A program made the translations under genes and the position numbers. Below are positions 44,572-55,130 of a stretch of 64,000 bases of DNA, piece by piece. Below the pieces are notes generated by a model. The model did no database searches, had not been told where the DNA came from, and was given only the letters and a program-made list of their open reading frames with translations. Source of the stretch: Isoetes taiwanensis (lineage: Eukaryota; Streptophyta; Lycopodiopsida; Isoetales; Isoetaceae). Each line of letters starts with the position of its first letter. The first letter of the stretch is position 1. Location: the NCBI GenBank assembly GCA_021234155.1, contig JAJEKV010000022.1, forward strand, positions 4,919,852 to 4,983,851, read 5' to 3'.

Positions 44572-45765
44572 ATGCTCGCTATAGACGGTGCACGTAACGC
44601 CGCCTGGCAAACACCCTCCAACGCCAGTAGGCTGACACCTGAACAGGAATTGATGTTAATGAAAAGGCAGCTCGGCGAATTACAGGCCTATGTATTGCAT
44701 GCCAACCCACCGCAACAAACCCAGGAGGACGGACCGGAATTACCTCCGCGACCATTGAGTCCACCTGCACAACAGCCATCTCCCCCTGGAGCCAGTCCTG
44801 TACCTGTACCAAGGAGGCCTCATGCTAAGCGTCACCGAAGTTCCTCTAAGGATAGCGCCACTTCCTCACACTCAACCACTTCGGTGTCTTCTGGGTCATC
44901 GCTATCAGTCAGTGACCATGCGAAGCGTAAGGATAAGGAATACCGTAAGACCGTTGATACAGCTATAACTAGTATATGGAAGAATAGGAAATTGGCCCAG
45001 TTTGATGGGAAATCCAGAGGCGGCCTGAATGCAGAATCCTGGTTGGACGAGATGAAGGAGTTTGGGAAGTCCTATGGAATGACGGAGAAGGATACAGGAA
45101 AGGTTGCCACCACCAACCTTACCGGAGCTGCCCGTATTTGGTGGAAGGGTTATGCCAGAGCCAAGCACCTGGACAGGAGCAGGTGCAAGTTCAGGAAGTT
45201 CACCAAGGCTTTTAAATCGCATTACGTGCCTCGTGCGCACAAATGCCAACATATTCAGACCTTGTACAGGTTAGAGCAGAAGGGCATGTCAGTTCAGGCC
45301 TACACTGATGAATTCATGCGCCTGAGGTTGTATGTACCAGGGATGAATGAGAAGAGGGTGGTAGAGGGCTACACTGAAGGGTTAGCCCCATCCATTAAAC
45401 GAATGGTCAAGGCCATAGACCCAAAACCAGTAGCAGAAGCGGAGGCTAAGGCATTAAGCCTCGAAGAGGACACACCAAAGAACCAGTATCCGCAACCTGC
45501 TCCTTACTCGCAGCCACGGCCGTCCACACCATATAAACCCCGCTCACTCAGTCTGGGGCCCTCTCAGCAGAACTCCTACGGTCGCCAGGAAAAGAAAGTC
45601 ACCTTCAACATGCCTGACAAACCCACTAATGTTGGCAAGGAAGTTCGGAATCTCTTACAGTCTATTCCCAAAGAGGCCTGAGATCAACTACGTAAGGATA
45701 AGGCATGTTACAGGTGTATGCGACCCGGGCATTATATGCAGAATTGCCCTTACGTCACGCAGACT
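44572..45765 (+). pseudogene. gag: Gag of the chromovirus, one in-frame stop
   Basis: Begins at ATG 44572 and is open for 369 codons. It has a Ser/Pro-rich N-terminus followed by the retrotransposon gag capsid domain (AESWLDEMKEFGKSYG, GAARIWWKGYARAKHL, FTKAFKSHYVPR, GMSVQAYTDEFMRLRLYVPG). A TGA at 45679-45681, probably from CGA, interrupts the frame. In the same frame CYRCMRPGHYMQNC (45706-45747) then gives a CCHC zinc knuckle for RNA packaging. Length and order are typical of plant chromovirus gag. Protease follows without a gap. Confidence 0.9.
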
Positions 45766-45859
45766 GCCCAACTAGCCATGGCTGACCTCGATTGGGAAGA
45801 TCTGGAGTCCAATCTGCCTGTCGAGGACGAGGCTCCCGAGTACATTCACGGTGCGTCTC

Positions 45860-46286
45860 ATATTCTTGCCACCATTGAAACTGGCAACGCTGAAAGTCAG
45901 CCTTCTGTTATTTCTACAATAGGCCAAGTAGACAGTAAGCCTTTCATAATTTTGATGGACATGGGTAGTACGCATAATTTTGCTTCTCCTAGAATGGCCC
46001 AGGTATTGCAGCTTGAAACGTTGAGATCCCTACTAAGCCATCACGTTAGCGATGGTAAGATCGGGCACACTCATGGCAGCCGCGATTAACCTTTAAGATG
46101 CGGTTGCGGGGCACCAGTTGCCTTGGGTGCCGAGTTAATGGACATTGGCAAATATGATCTTATTGTTGGTATGGAGTTTTTGGCATCTGCGAAGGCCAAC
46201 ATAGATCACAGAAACGAGAGGTTACCTTCAACCGCCGCTAATGGAGCACGCGTGGATTTATAAAAGGTGATCCATTCCACTCTGTT
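45860..46286 (+). pseudogene. Retropepsin-like protease of the chromovirus
   Basis: VDSKPFIILMDMGSTHNFAS holds the active-site loop, but the usual D-S-G or D-T-G reads D-M-G here, which would likely reduce or abolish activity. The frame ends at 46089. In a shifted frame the text continues with a typical downstream protease block (LMDIGKYDLIVGMEFLASAK) to about 46240. At least one frameshift separates the halves. Confidence 0.8.
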
Positions 46287-48887
46287 ATGCAGTCTATGTC
46301 AATCAAGCAGTTAGAAAAAGCTATACGCAGGGATAAGCTCCTTTGCCTCATTACACTTGCCTCCATTGAGTCTGACACTAAGCAGAAGCAGGCAATTGAT
46401 ACCTTGCCACAAGACATTGCCACCCTTCTTCGAGAGTTTAGCGATCTTTTTCCAGATGAGATCCACAAGCTTCCTCCTTTCAGAGGGGTAGAATGTGAGA
46501 TAGCTCTAGAACCAGGTACTAAGCCTACCAGCAAGGCCCCGTACCGAATGAGTCCTCCAGAGTTGGCAGAGCTTAAGAAACAACTTCAAGAGTTACTAAA
46601 CCTAGGTTTATTCGGCCTAGTGTTTCACCATTTGGCGTTCCTATTCTTTTTGTCAAGAAGAAAGATGGCTCCTTGAGGATGTGTATTGATTATAGGCAGC
46701 TCAATAAGCATACCATCAAGAATCGCTATGCTTTGCCTAGGGCAGATGATCTCATGGACCAGTTACAAGGAGCCAAATATTTCTCAAAGATTGATTTACG
46801 CTCCGGGTACCATCAAATACGGATAAAGGAGGAGGACATTCATAAGTCTGCATTTCGCACCAGATATGGGCATTATGAGTTCACCGTTATGCCTTTTGGG
46901 TTAACCAATGCCCCTGCAACGTTCATGCAGTTGATGAATGACATCTTCCGCCAATACTTAGATGACTTTGTTGTTATTTTCTTTGACGACATTCTCATCT
47001 ATAGTAAAACCTTGCAGCAACATGAACAACATCTTCGATTGGCTTTACAGAAGCTAAGGCGCCATCAGCTCTTCGCCAAGTTCTCTAAATGCAAGTTGCC
47101 ACTCCCAAGGTCGACTACTTGGGGCATATCATTTCAGCAGAGGGAATTGCTACCGATCCAAATGCAGATAGAAGCGAGAAAGGATTGGCCTATTCCAGGT
47201 AATGTTTCAGAAGTCCGAAGTTTCTTGGGACTCGCAGGAAATTATCGGAAATTTGTTAAGGATTTTGCAACAATTGCCGCACCTCTTACTAATCTCACAA
47301 AGCATGAGAGAGTGAAGGATTGGATGGAACATTGGAAAGCAAAAGTCCAGGTCGGCTTTCAGAAGCTCAAGGATGCTTTAACATCTGCACCGGTCCTCAC
47401 TTTGCCCGATCCTGAAAAGGATAAACTAGTGGCCACGGATGCTAGTAAGATAGCTACCGATGGAGTGCTAATGCAGGAGGGGAGAGTTGTTGCCTACGAT
47501 TCAAAGAAGATGAATGACGCAGAACAGCGATACCCTACCCATGATCAGGAGTTGCTAGCAGTTGTTCGCGCTCTCCGTATTTGGAGACACTACCTTCTCG
47601 GTAGAAAATTTCAGCTAGATACGGATCATCAGAGTCTCCGCTATCTATCCACCCAGCCAAATCTCAATCTCCGTCAGAGAAGATGGATGGAATTCCTCGA
47701 GGAATACGACTTCGAGATTATGTACAAGCCAGGGAAGCACAATGTGGTTGCGGATGCATTGTCACGTCATCCTTTGATAACCCGAACCCATTGTAACGCC
47801 ATTTCCACACTCACCAGCGAGTTTGGGAAACAGATAGAACAGACCCTGCCCACAGATCCCGAATTTTGTGATGTTTGGGGGAGTTTGGGTAAAGAAGCAC
47901 GTACAGATAAAGAACGTGAAGCTTTCCGTTCATATAAGAAAGAGGGCAACTTATTATATCACAAGGATAAGTTGTGTGTTCCTGAGACTTCAGGGGTGCG
48001 CAAGCTAATTCTCCATGACACACACAACAGCCCTATAGCTGGACATGCGGGTTTTATGAAAACTTACTTTAAGATACGCTCCAGCTATTTTTGGCCTTCG
48101 ATGAAGAAGGATATTGCTAGATACATCAAGCAGTGTCAGGTGTGTCAACAAACCAAGGCTGAGCAATTAAGAGTTCCAGGGGAGTTGCAACCTTTGGATG
48201 TGCCCAACGCCAAGTGGGAAGTAATAATCATGGATTTCATTGTGGGCCTTCCACGTACTCTCCGTGGATATGATGCATTAATGGTAGTGGTCGACAAATT
48301 GTCAAAGATGGCTCATTTCTTGCCATGTCGGACCACGGACACCGCCTTCGACACCGCCTTGCTATTTGCAAAAGAGATTTTCAGGTTGCACGGGATGCCA
48401 AGAGTAATTGTATCAGACAGAGATCCTAAATTTGTAAGTGCATGCGAAGGACTTCTTCGCCACCATCCGCACCAAGCTTGCTATGAGTACAAACTTTACC
48501 ATCCTCGGGCATGGTCGACGTAACGTATCAATCGCATTATCGAAGATATGCTACTTAAGCTATGTATGGAGTAAACAAATACAATGGGCGGATTATATTT
48601 ATTTGGTAGAGTTCGCCTATAACAGTACGAAGCAGGAGTCTTCCAGGATGTCTCCCTTCATGATAAATTATGGCTATCAATGTCTTACTCCAGACACATG
48701 GCATAACCCTGTTTCTAAAGTGGAGGTCTCTCAACAACTCCTTTTAGAAATGCAGACCTTGGTTGAAGAAGTTCGTGGTTACTTATTGGCGGCGCGCAGT
48801 CATCAGAAAAGTCTAGCGGATAAACACCGAACCCCACGAGTCTTCCAGGTGGGCGAATCAGTTTGGCTTAAGATCAAAGTAAAATAA
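46287..48887 (+). pseudogene. pol: Reverse transcriptase-RNase H-integrase of the chromovirus
   Basis: RT starts near 46440 (FSDLFPDEIHKLPPF). A one-base shift near 46605 leads into [20 protein letters not shown] and then the main frame ([48 protein letters not shown], the catalytic aspartates). A paired shift at about 47100-47185 garbles the YLGHIIS region. RNase H (47400-47770) keeps its acids: [25 protein letters not shown]. Integrase has its HHCC zinc region ([17 protein letters not shown]), [10 protein letters not shown] and VSDRDPKF. The codon where the catalytic Glu is expected (T-E-R-V-N) is TAA at 48521-48523, and a frameshift precedes VEFAYNST. Integrase is therefore inactive as written. 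Confidence 0.95.
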
Positions 48888-48917
48888 GCCAAGCTTAAAA
48901 TTGGTAACTGCAAGAAG

Positions 48918-49469
48918 TTGGCACCCAGATGGGCTGGGCCGTTCAAGATTACTGAACGTGTTGGAGAACAGGCATATCGCTTAGACTTGCCGCCCCGCTT
49001 GAAGATCTACAAGGTCTTCCACGTGAGTCTTCTGAAACAACACACCCCCGATCCAGAGGAGGTTTTGGATACCCCAACCCTCCTAGAAATGACCGAAGAG
49101 CATCTGGAGATAGTGCCTGAAGCTCTTCTTGATCGAGCCTACAAACAGACCAGAAGGACTCAAATGTTACAATACTTGGTTAAGTGGAAGCACTTACCAG
49201 TTGAGGATGCTACCTGGGTGATGAAGATAGACCTTGAGAAGCACTATCCGGACTTCATGCGGGAATCTCACGGCCGCACCATCAACGATGCTATCAACCC
49301 CGCTCCCGGCGGTAAGTTTGAAGACTTGAATTGCCGAGAATCATGCTCTAGAGGGGTAGATGCATCGTATTTTATAATGGTAACCGATGATGAGATCACC
49401 TTTGTGTTCTCTAGGACGTGGTGTATTGTTAATGTTGACATGACCGCGCATTGCTTGGAAAGCATCTAG
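48918..49469 (+). pseudogene. Integrase C-terminus and chromodomain
   Basis: The text runs APRWAGPFKITERVGEQAYR and VFHVSLLKQHTPDP, the usual integrase C-terminal module. A chromodomain follows at 49126-49260: LLDRAYKQTRRTQMLQYLVK, WKHLPVEDATWV, LEKHYPDF. Chromodomains on integrases bind histone marks or associated proteins and steer insertion. The frame is separated from the upstream integrase core by a TAA at 48885-48887. The residues after about 49300 lack recognisable features. Confidence 0.9.
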
Positions 49470-49907
49470 TTGATAGACTGCGTTCATCTCGGCTATACGA
49501 GGAACTAGACCATTCCTTATGCCGCAATGAACTGCAAGCCATAGACATGATAGGTTCCCTTGTAGATAGATTTTCTTTTATTTATAGGGGGTGGTCCCTT
49601 CAACCACAATCTAATGATATTATTGATATACTGGCATATTGACATGTGCAGGCCAGTGAGCAGTTCGTGACCTGCCATGTATGGAGGGTTGCTGATGACC
49701 CAACCTTTTTCGGATTCGTTTTGTTTACATAAGTTTGTATAAGGCACTTTGGTGCTTGCACTACTTCAATGTATTACTGTCCGAAATGCTATAATTTCAA
49801 CGTATCAATGTTATACTTTCAACGTCACTGTATTGCTTTCTAATTCACTTTCTTCAAGTAACTCTCTCAGCTCAACTAATCCCAATGCTGAGGACAGCAT
49901 TATTTCT

Positions 49908-49920
49908 AAGGAGGGGAGAA
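49908..49920 (+). promoter_or_regulatory. Polypurine tract
   Basis: AAGGAGGGGAGAA lies directly against the 3' LTR start, as required for plus-strand priming. The form matches those of plant chromoviruses. Confidence 0.95.
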
Positions 49921-51544
49921 TGTGACGTTCCACGTATTCATACGGTAGTATCTATACGTACGTCACCCCCCTAAAGGTACGCCTCCATGGGGTTACTCTA
50001 AAAGGGATTAAATTAGCTATGCTAATTTAACCATTAAAGATATAACCTATAACTTAGGGAATTAAGGACTAAATAGGATTAATTAGACTAATTACTGTTT
50101 TGGGAAGGCGCCACCTGGCCCAATCGATTGGCCAGCATGGGGATTTCCAAATTAGGCTGTCAACCTGATCCCTATCCCTGTTTTGACTCCCTCAATTCGC
50201 CCAAAGAAGGAGCAGGAGCTGAGCGCCATCATACCAAGCAGAGCGCCATCATACCAAGTAGCACCTGTGAAGCAGAAGCTGAACCCCCAAGACCCAAGAG
50301 ATGGAAGCACCCCATGGTAACGAGTCTAGCCAGAACTCAGGTGGGTGGCTAGGATAGCCTGTGAATTCTAGATAGCGCCCCTATTGGGCCTTGGTTGTGT
50401 TCGTTTCTCTGTTCTCTTTGTGTTTCAATCATAGGAACTAACCCTTGGTTGTAAAGGTAAGTTCTCTTTATATTTGATTCTAGTTTTGCTCTGAAAGGAT
50501 GGATTGTTAGTTCTTTGTCTAGTATTACTCTGAAATGGGGGAATTACGGGGGGTAGAGACCTCTGAGCCATGTATTGTAGTATGCTCCTAGATAGCGCCC
50601 TATAGAGTCCCATTTAATTGCGGCCTGTGCACAAGAGCCCATCGGGTCTTAGATGCTATGGACTGGCTTAGCACCAGACAAGGAACACAGTGGTGAAGTG
50701 GGGGTGGGGTCTTGCACGAACATAAAAGGCTCCTGAGACTCCTACAGTGGGCTAGGCCTAATAGCCGGCCAGCGAGCTAGGCGCGAGCCGGGCCGGCATG
50801 GGTCTCGACACTCCCCGGTACGAGGTGTGACCCGCATGGGGCATCCTGTACTTTGAGTAGATTTAGGGTGAGTAAGTCGGGTACGGATGCGGGGGTCGCT
50901 GATGCGGCACGTATTCTCTAGCTCACCCATGGAACCACTGTGATTCTGGAAGGGGACGCTTCCCCGACCTGCCTCATCGGACCAGGAGTCATGAACCTGG
51001 AGTAGGCTCAAAGGGTGATACCTTGAAACCTGCGTTTCCTAAGGCTATAGCGAAGCCATAGCGTGGAATTGACCCATCTGCAAAGTGTGCACAGTGAGGG
51101 GCGGATGGAGTGGACAACCCTAGCCGATGTTCTATGCCAGCCAACGCCATGCCAAGACTTCGGCCTCGCTGATCTCTCGAGGCCCAGCCGGCCACCGATC
51201 CTCACCGAGTCCGAGCGGGGTAGAACCTGGGGTTTGGGGTGTTTTCTTAGTTTTAGATACATATTCTTTGCCATTGGTATGTGGATGGATGCGCTACCCT
51301 TCGGGGTGGTTATTTATATGTGATTTATGCTGTGTGCTAACCCTCTATATTCATGCTTCCGCGACGTAGGAGTCCCATTGAAGGCGTGGGCCGAATGACC
51401 CCTTCGTGTCCTTCTTTCGGGCATCATTTCATAGATGGCCCGAAATAGACGGAGGGCCCTGCTCATGGCAAGTTGGTTGCCATGGGAGGGGAAAGTCCCC
51501 GGATGTATACGGCTGGGTGTCGTATATATTCAGGGAGCGTCACA
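49921..51544 (+). repeat. 3' LTR of the chromovirus
   Basis: 1,624 bp, TGTGACG to CGTCACA, followed by the ATTGC target duplication. Compared with the 5' LTR, most of the length is identical base for base. Scattered transitions exist (for example GTCCAGCC/GTCTAGCC, CCACCGGG/CCATCGGG). Short indel clusters are concentrated at about 50803-50825, 50956-51000 and 51165-51225. Confidence 0.97.
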
Positions 51545-51639
51545 ATTGCTGCCTAGTTTTTTAAGTCCAAAGTGGCTTTGTTCGAGCAGTCATCCTTAGT
51601 CTTTGCTGTATTCTAACATCCAATCCATTATTCTCACAG

Positions 51640-52020
51640 AAGGCAATTGCCTCTCAGAGATTATTGCAATATGCTTCCTCTGCTATTGATCAATTCTTTT
51701 CAGCTTGCTCAAAACTAAAAGTAGACAGGATGCAAAACATCATACCATCTGATTTTTTAACTGTAACAAAATGGATCCAATCATGCGGGGCACTGCTAGA
51801 ATATACATTTCATAGTTATTATCTTAAAGAGGACCAAAGAGGGGACAGAAAGGGGAATGGAGATAGAATGCAAGAAAGAGTCCAGACCACTTACATCAAT
51901 TCTTTATGGGACAGAAAAGGGAATGGAGATAGAATGCAAGAAAGAGTCCAGACCACTTACATCAATTCTTTAGCATGTAAAAGCAATGTCTAGCTAGCAA
52001 GTAAATATAAACAAAAATGT
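51640..52020 (+). pseudogene. Possible host exon after the retrotransposon, with a 66-bp in-frame duplication
   Basis: After CCATTATTCTCACAG at 51639 the frame reads AIASQRLLQYASSAIDQFFS, ACSKLKVDRMQNIIPSDFLT, VTKWIQSCGALLEYTF. This looks coding but I recognise no family. At 51842-51973 a 66-bp unit (GGGACAGAAA to ATTCTTTA) is present twice in tandem, keeping the frame and duplicating 22 residues (GDRMQERVQTTYINSL). The duplicated part may already be intronic or untranslated. Confidence 0.35.
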
Positions 52021-52279
52021 AATAGAAAAACATGAGGCCTAGCTACGCGTCTTCCACTATATAACAAATGATCTGATATCCTGGTTACTAATGATCTAAT
52101 CGCCCAGCCTCCAATTCCTTCCCAATTCAAAAGAATTCCGGCAACAACCGGAATTAAGCCCCCCATCCATAGGGTTGAACCCCCCCAAACCCCCCCAATT
52201 CAATCTTTGAATCCCTATATACTTTCTGCGCATTTATAATTCACTCCGGAGTGCTAGAAAGTTGTAGGCCTCACAAACG

Positions 52280-53130
52280 ATGGAGGGGAATCTGCATGCG
52301 CTAAAGAAGCGGGCATGTAATGGCGAGGGCTCCTCCCCCTCGGAAGTTCCTCCCGAAGAAATAGCTCCACCTCCCCAACAAAAATATGGTAAGAGAGATC
52401 AAGATCTCGATGAGTTGGATGTTTTACTGAAAATTCCAAAGTAAGTGTGGATTTATTTACCTTGTTAAAGATTGCACCTGGTTATAGGAAGAAGTTATTG
52501 CAACAAACTACTTTTAGTGAGGCAGTGGCTTGTGTAGGTGTTGCAAATGCCACTAATCTTATTTTGGCTCAAAATGAGGAAGATCCAGGTGCATTTATGT
52601 GTTCAGCTACTCTAGGAGGTTATTCTTTTTCCAATGTATTGCTGGATGGTGGCTCGCCTCTAAATATCATGCCTTATCATGTTATGAAAAAATGTGGGCT
52701 CGAGATAGATAAAAGATAATCTGTTTTGTTAAAATCCTTTTCTAATGCTAAAATAGCACCAGTTGGAATTGTGACCAAAGTTCATGTTAACACTGAAGGC
52801 ATTGTTGTAGCCGCCACTTTTGTTGTTGTTGCTTTTGAGGATTTAGGAGAAGATGCAGATATATATGATCTCTTGCTAGGGAGAAGGTGGATGGCTACAG
52901 TTGATGCTAGGCCAATCTGGTCTGAAGGGAGATGTACCATTTTAAATGGCACTCAAGTGGCCACAATCTACAACCAGGATGGTTCTTATGGCTTCAAGGA
53001 AGAGGTACACTTTATTAAAGAAATGCTTATAGAAGAGCCCCTAGGATCTTATAGTCTAGCAACCCCTAGCACAAAGAAAATTGATTTGATTCCCTTGATT
53101 AGGGAGTGTGCACTACCTTCTGAGAATGGT
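52280..53130 (+). pseudogene. Tat-like Ty3/gypsy: gag end and protease
   Basis: An ATG at 52280 opens 54 codons ending LDELDVLLKIPK. A one-base loss at 52442 shifts to the long frame that carries LFTLLKIAPGYRKKLLQQ, then CSATLGGYSFSNVLLDGGSP with LNIMPYHVMKKCGL, a retropepsin loop with D-G-G as in Tat/Athila-type elements. A TAA at 52717 interrupts it. The text continues KIAPVGIVTKVHVNTEGIVV to ADIYDLLLGRRWMATVDARP, the second conserved protease block. No 5' LTR or capsid is found upstream, so the element is truncated at its 5' end. Confidence 0.8.
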
Positions 53131-53661
53131 AAAGAAGGGTGTCTATGGTTTGATGGAGGAATTTCAAAGAAATTAAATGTAGCTTCATCTGCAGCTATAT
53201 TGAAGGATACCTCCAATAAACTCTTGGCTAAGGTAAGAAGGATTTTTCCCCAAATAACTTCTAATGTAGCAGAGTACAAGGCTTTGATTGCAGGTCTCCA
53301 AGAAGCTAAGGCTATGGACATTTCAATCATACACATTTATGGAGATTCTCAGTTAGTTTGCAGACAGGTTAGTGGTGAATATCAGGCCAAGAATGCTGAC
53401 ATGGAGTCTCTGAGAAACCAAGTAATGGGAATGCTTGCTTACTTTACTTCCTGGGAAATTACTCATATCCCAAGGGAGCAGAATTGGGAAGCTGATGCTT
53501 TGTGCAGGGATACCTTAATGACTTATTTATCTGAAGGAGCTATACCAGAGGAAGATCTTGATGAGGATGAGGCTAAGGAATTTTGCCCCATATTAGTTAT
53601 AAATGCATCACAAGAAGAAGCAACCAATGAAGTTATTATTAATAAACATGGCCAGCAATGA
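53131..53661 (+). pseudogene. Additional RNase H domain placed upstream of RT
   Basis: The frame reads CLWFDGGISKKLNVASSAAI, VAEYKALIAGLQEAKAMDIS, IHIYGDSQLVCRQVSGEY and HIPREQNWEADALCRDTL. This is a complete type I RNase H of the kind called archaeal-like or RNase HI-like in plant Tat elements and host genes. The four catalytic acids are all present: Asp (53152-53154), Glu (53272-53274), Asp (53344-53346) and Asp (53494-53496). In canonical Ty3/gypsy elements RNase H follows RT; here it sits between protease and RT. A TGA at 53659-53661 (likely from CGA) separates it from RT, in the same frame. Confidence 0.9.
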
Positions 53662-55130
53662 ACTCTGTTTGTGGGAGATCTCTTTGATACACAAAACAAG
53701 GAAGAGATTACCAAATTCTTTGAAGAGAGAAGTGATGTGTTTGCTTGGGATTATTCTGAGCTCATTGGTATCAAGGAAGAGATATGTCAATTTGAAATTA
53801 AAATTAAGGAGGGATGTAAACCTGTTTTCCAGAAGTTAAGGAGGATCAATGCTTCACTTTTAGATCTAATCAAGGATGAGTTGCATAAGATGTTGGATGC
53901 ATGTGTTATTGTGGAAATTATTAATCATGAATGGGTGTCATGCATTGTTCCAGTGGAAAAAAAGAATGGTGCTTTGAGAATTTGTATAGATTATCGAGAC
54001 CCGAACAAAGCCACCTTAAAAGATTGTTATCCTTTGCCTTTTCTAGAGGAAATTCTATATGCTGTTGCAGGGAAAGAGATGTACTCATTTTTGGATGGTT
54101 TTTCAGGGTTTAATCAGATCAGTGTCAAAGAGGGGGATCAGCCAAAGACTTCATTTATCACTCCCTGGGGTATATATGCTATGAAAAGAATGCCATTTGG
54201 CCTAATGAATGCCCCAGCTACTTTCCAAAGAGCAATGGATGTTATTTTCAAAACCATGTCTGCTGAAGAGTTTAGGGTGTATCTAGATGACCTTTGTTTG
54301 GGTTATCACTCTACTAACCATGTGGAATTACTTGCAAAAATTTGCTCTTTATGCAGGACTTCAGGAGTCAATCTAAATCCAGAAAAATGCATCTTTTTTG
54401 CATCAAAAGGACAGCTCTTAGGACATGAAGTATCCAGCCAAGGTATTCAAGTTGCTCAAGATAAGATTGAAGCCCTCAAAAAGCTAGCACCTCCCAAGAA
54501 TTTAAAGCAGGTTAAGAGCTTTATTGGTATGACAAGTTTCCTTAGAATGTATATTCCAAATTTTGCTCATATCTTGAGTCCCATTTCTAAGTTGACCAGG
54601 GTAGGTAAATTTTCTAAATCTGAAAGCAAGCACATACCTATCACATGGACTTCAGAATGCCAAGAGGCTTTTGACTTTCTCATTTCATCTATATGTGAAG
54701 CTACTCTTTTGAAAAAACCAGATCTGAGCATGCCATTTGAAGTTTATATCACTGTTACTAAAAAGGCCATAGGTTTAGCCATTTTGCAGGATAAGCATAC
54801 TATAGTTTTTGCAAGCAAACAATGGTCTGCTCTTGAAGAAAGATACACCAGAATAAAAAAAAGTGCTGATGCTCTCATGTTTCTTATTAATAGACAAGGA
54901 CATTTGCTTCTGAAAAGCCAAGTTCAAGTTCACATGAAGCAAAACCCAATGGGCTTGCTATTTGGTAAAGAAACTAATAAACCAAAGATCCAGAGATGGG
55001 CTTGTAAGTTGCAAAGTTATGATATTTCTGTAAAAGAGTTGCACTTGACACGAAATCCTAGCCTCTACTTGCCTTACATATTTTTTGACCATGAAGATGA
55101 ATTGAATACTACTGACACTTCACTTGCAGT
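53662..55130 (+). pseudogene. pol: Tat-like RT and degenerate Ty3-type RNase H remnant
   Basis: RT is intact for about 300 codons: FCIVPVEKKNGALRICIDYR-like text at 53940, LPFLEEILYAVAGKEMYSFL, MPFGLMNAPATFQRAM, and FRVYLDDLCLG with the catalytic aspartates. FIGMTSFLRMYIPNFAH is the usual end of RT. The RNase H that follows keeps its outline (AFDFLISSICEATLL, FASKQWSALEERYTRIKK) but has lost its acids. The DAS position reads TVT, the Glu of the K-E-A motif reads KKSADAL, TDH reads VHMKQN, and the A-D-x-L-S motif reads SLYLPYI. It has become a non-catalytic connection domain. Confidence 0.9.

Larger units (their letters stand above)
38416..51544 (+). mobile_element. Full-length Ty3/gypsy chromovirus with extra genes, 13.1 kb
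   Basis: LTRs at 38416-40036 and 49921-51544 begin TGTGACG and end CGTCACA. The target duplication ATTGC lies at 38411-38415 and 51545-51549. Between them are a primer site, GC-rich leader hairpins, about 3.5 kb of extra ORFs including a histone H3-like gene, then gag, protease, RT, RNase H, integrase, chromodomain and polypurine tract. The domain order protease-RT-RNase H-integrase-chromodomain identifies a plant chromovirus, probably near the Tekay/Del clade. The core genes alone would fill about 5 kb; the extra 3.5 kb before gag is unusual. Several frameshifts and stops suggest it is not autonomous as written. Confidence 0.95.
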
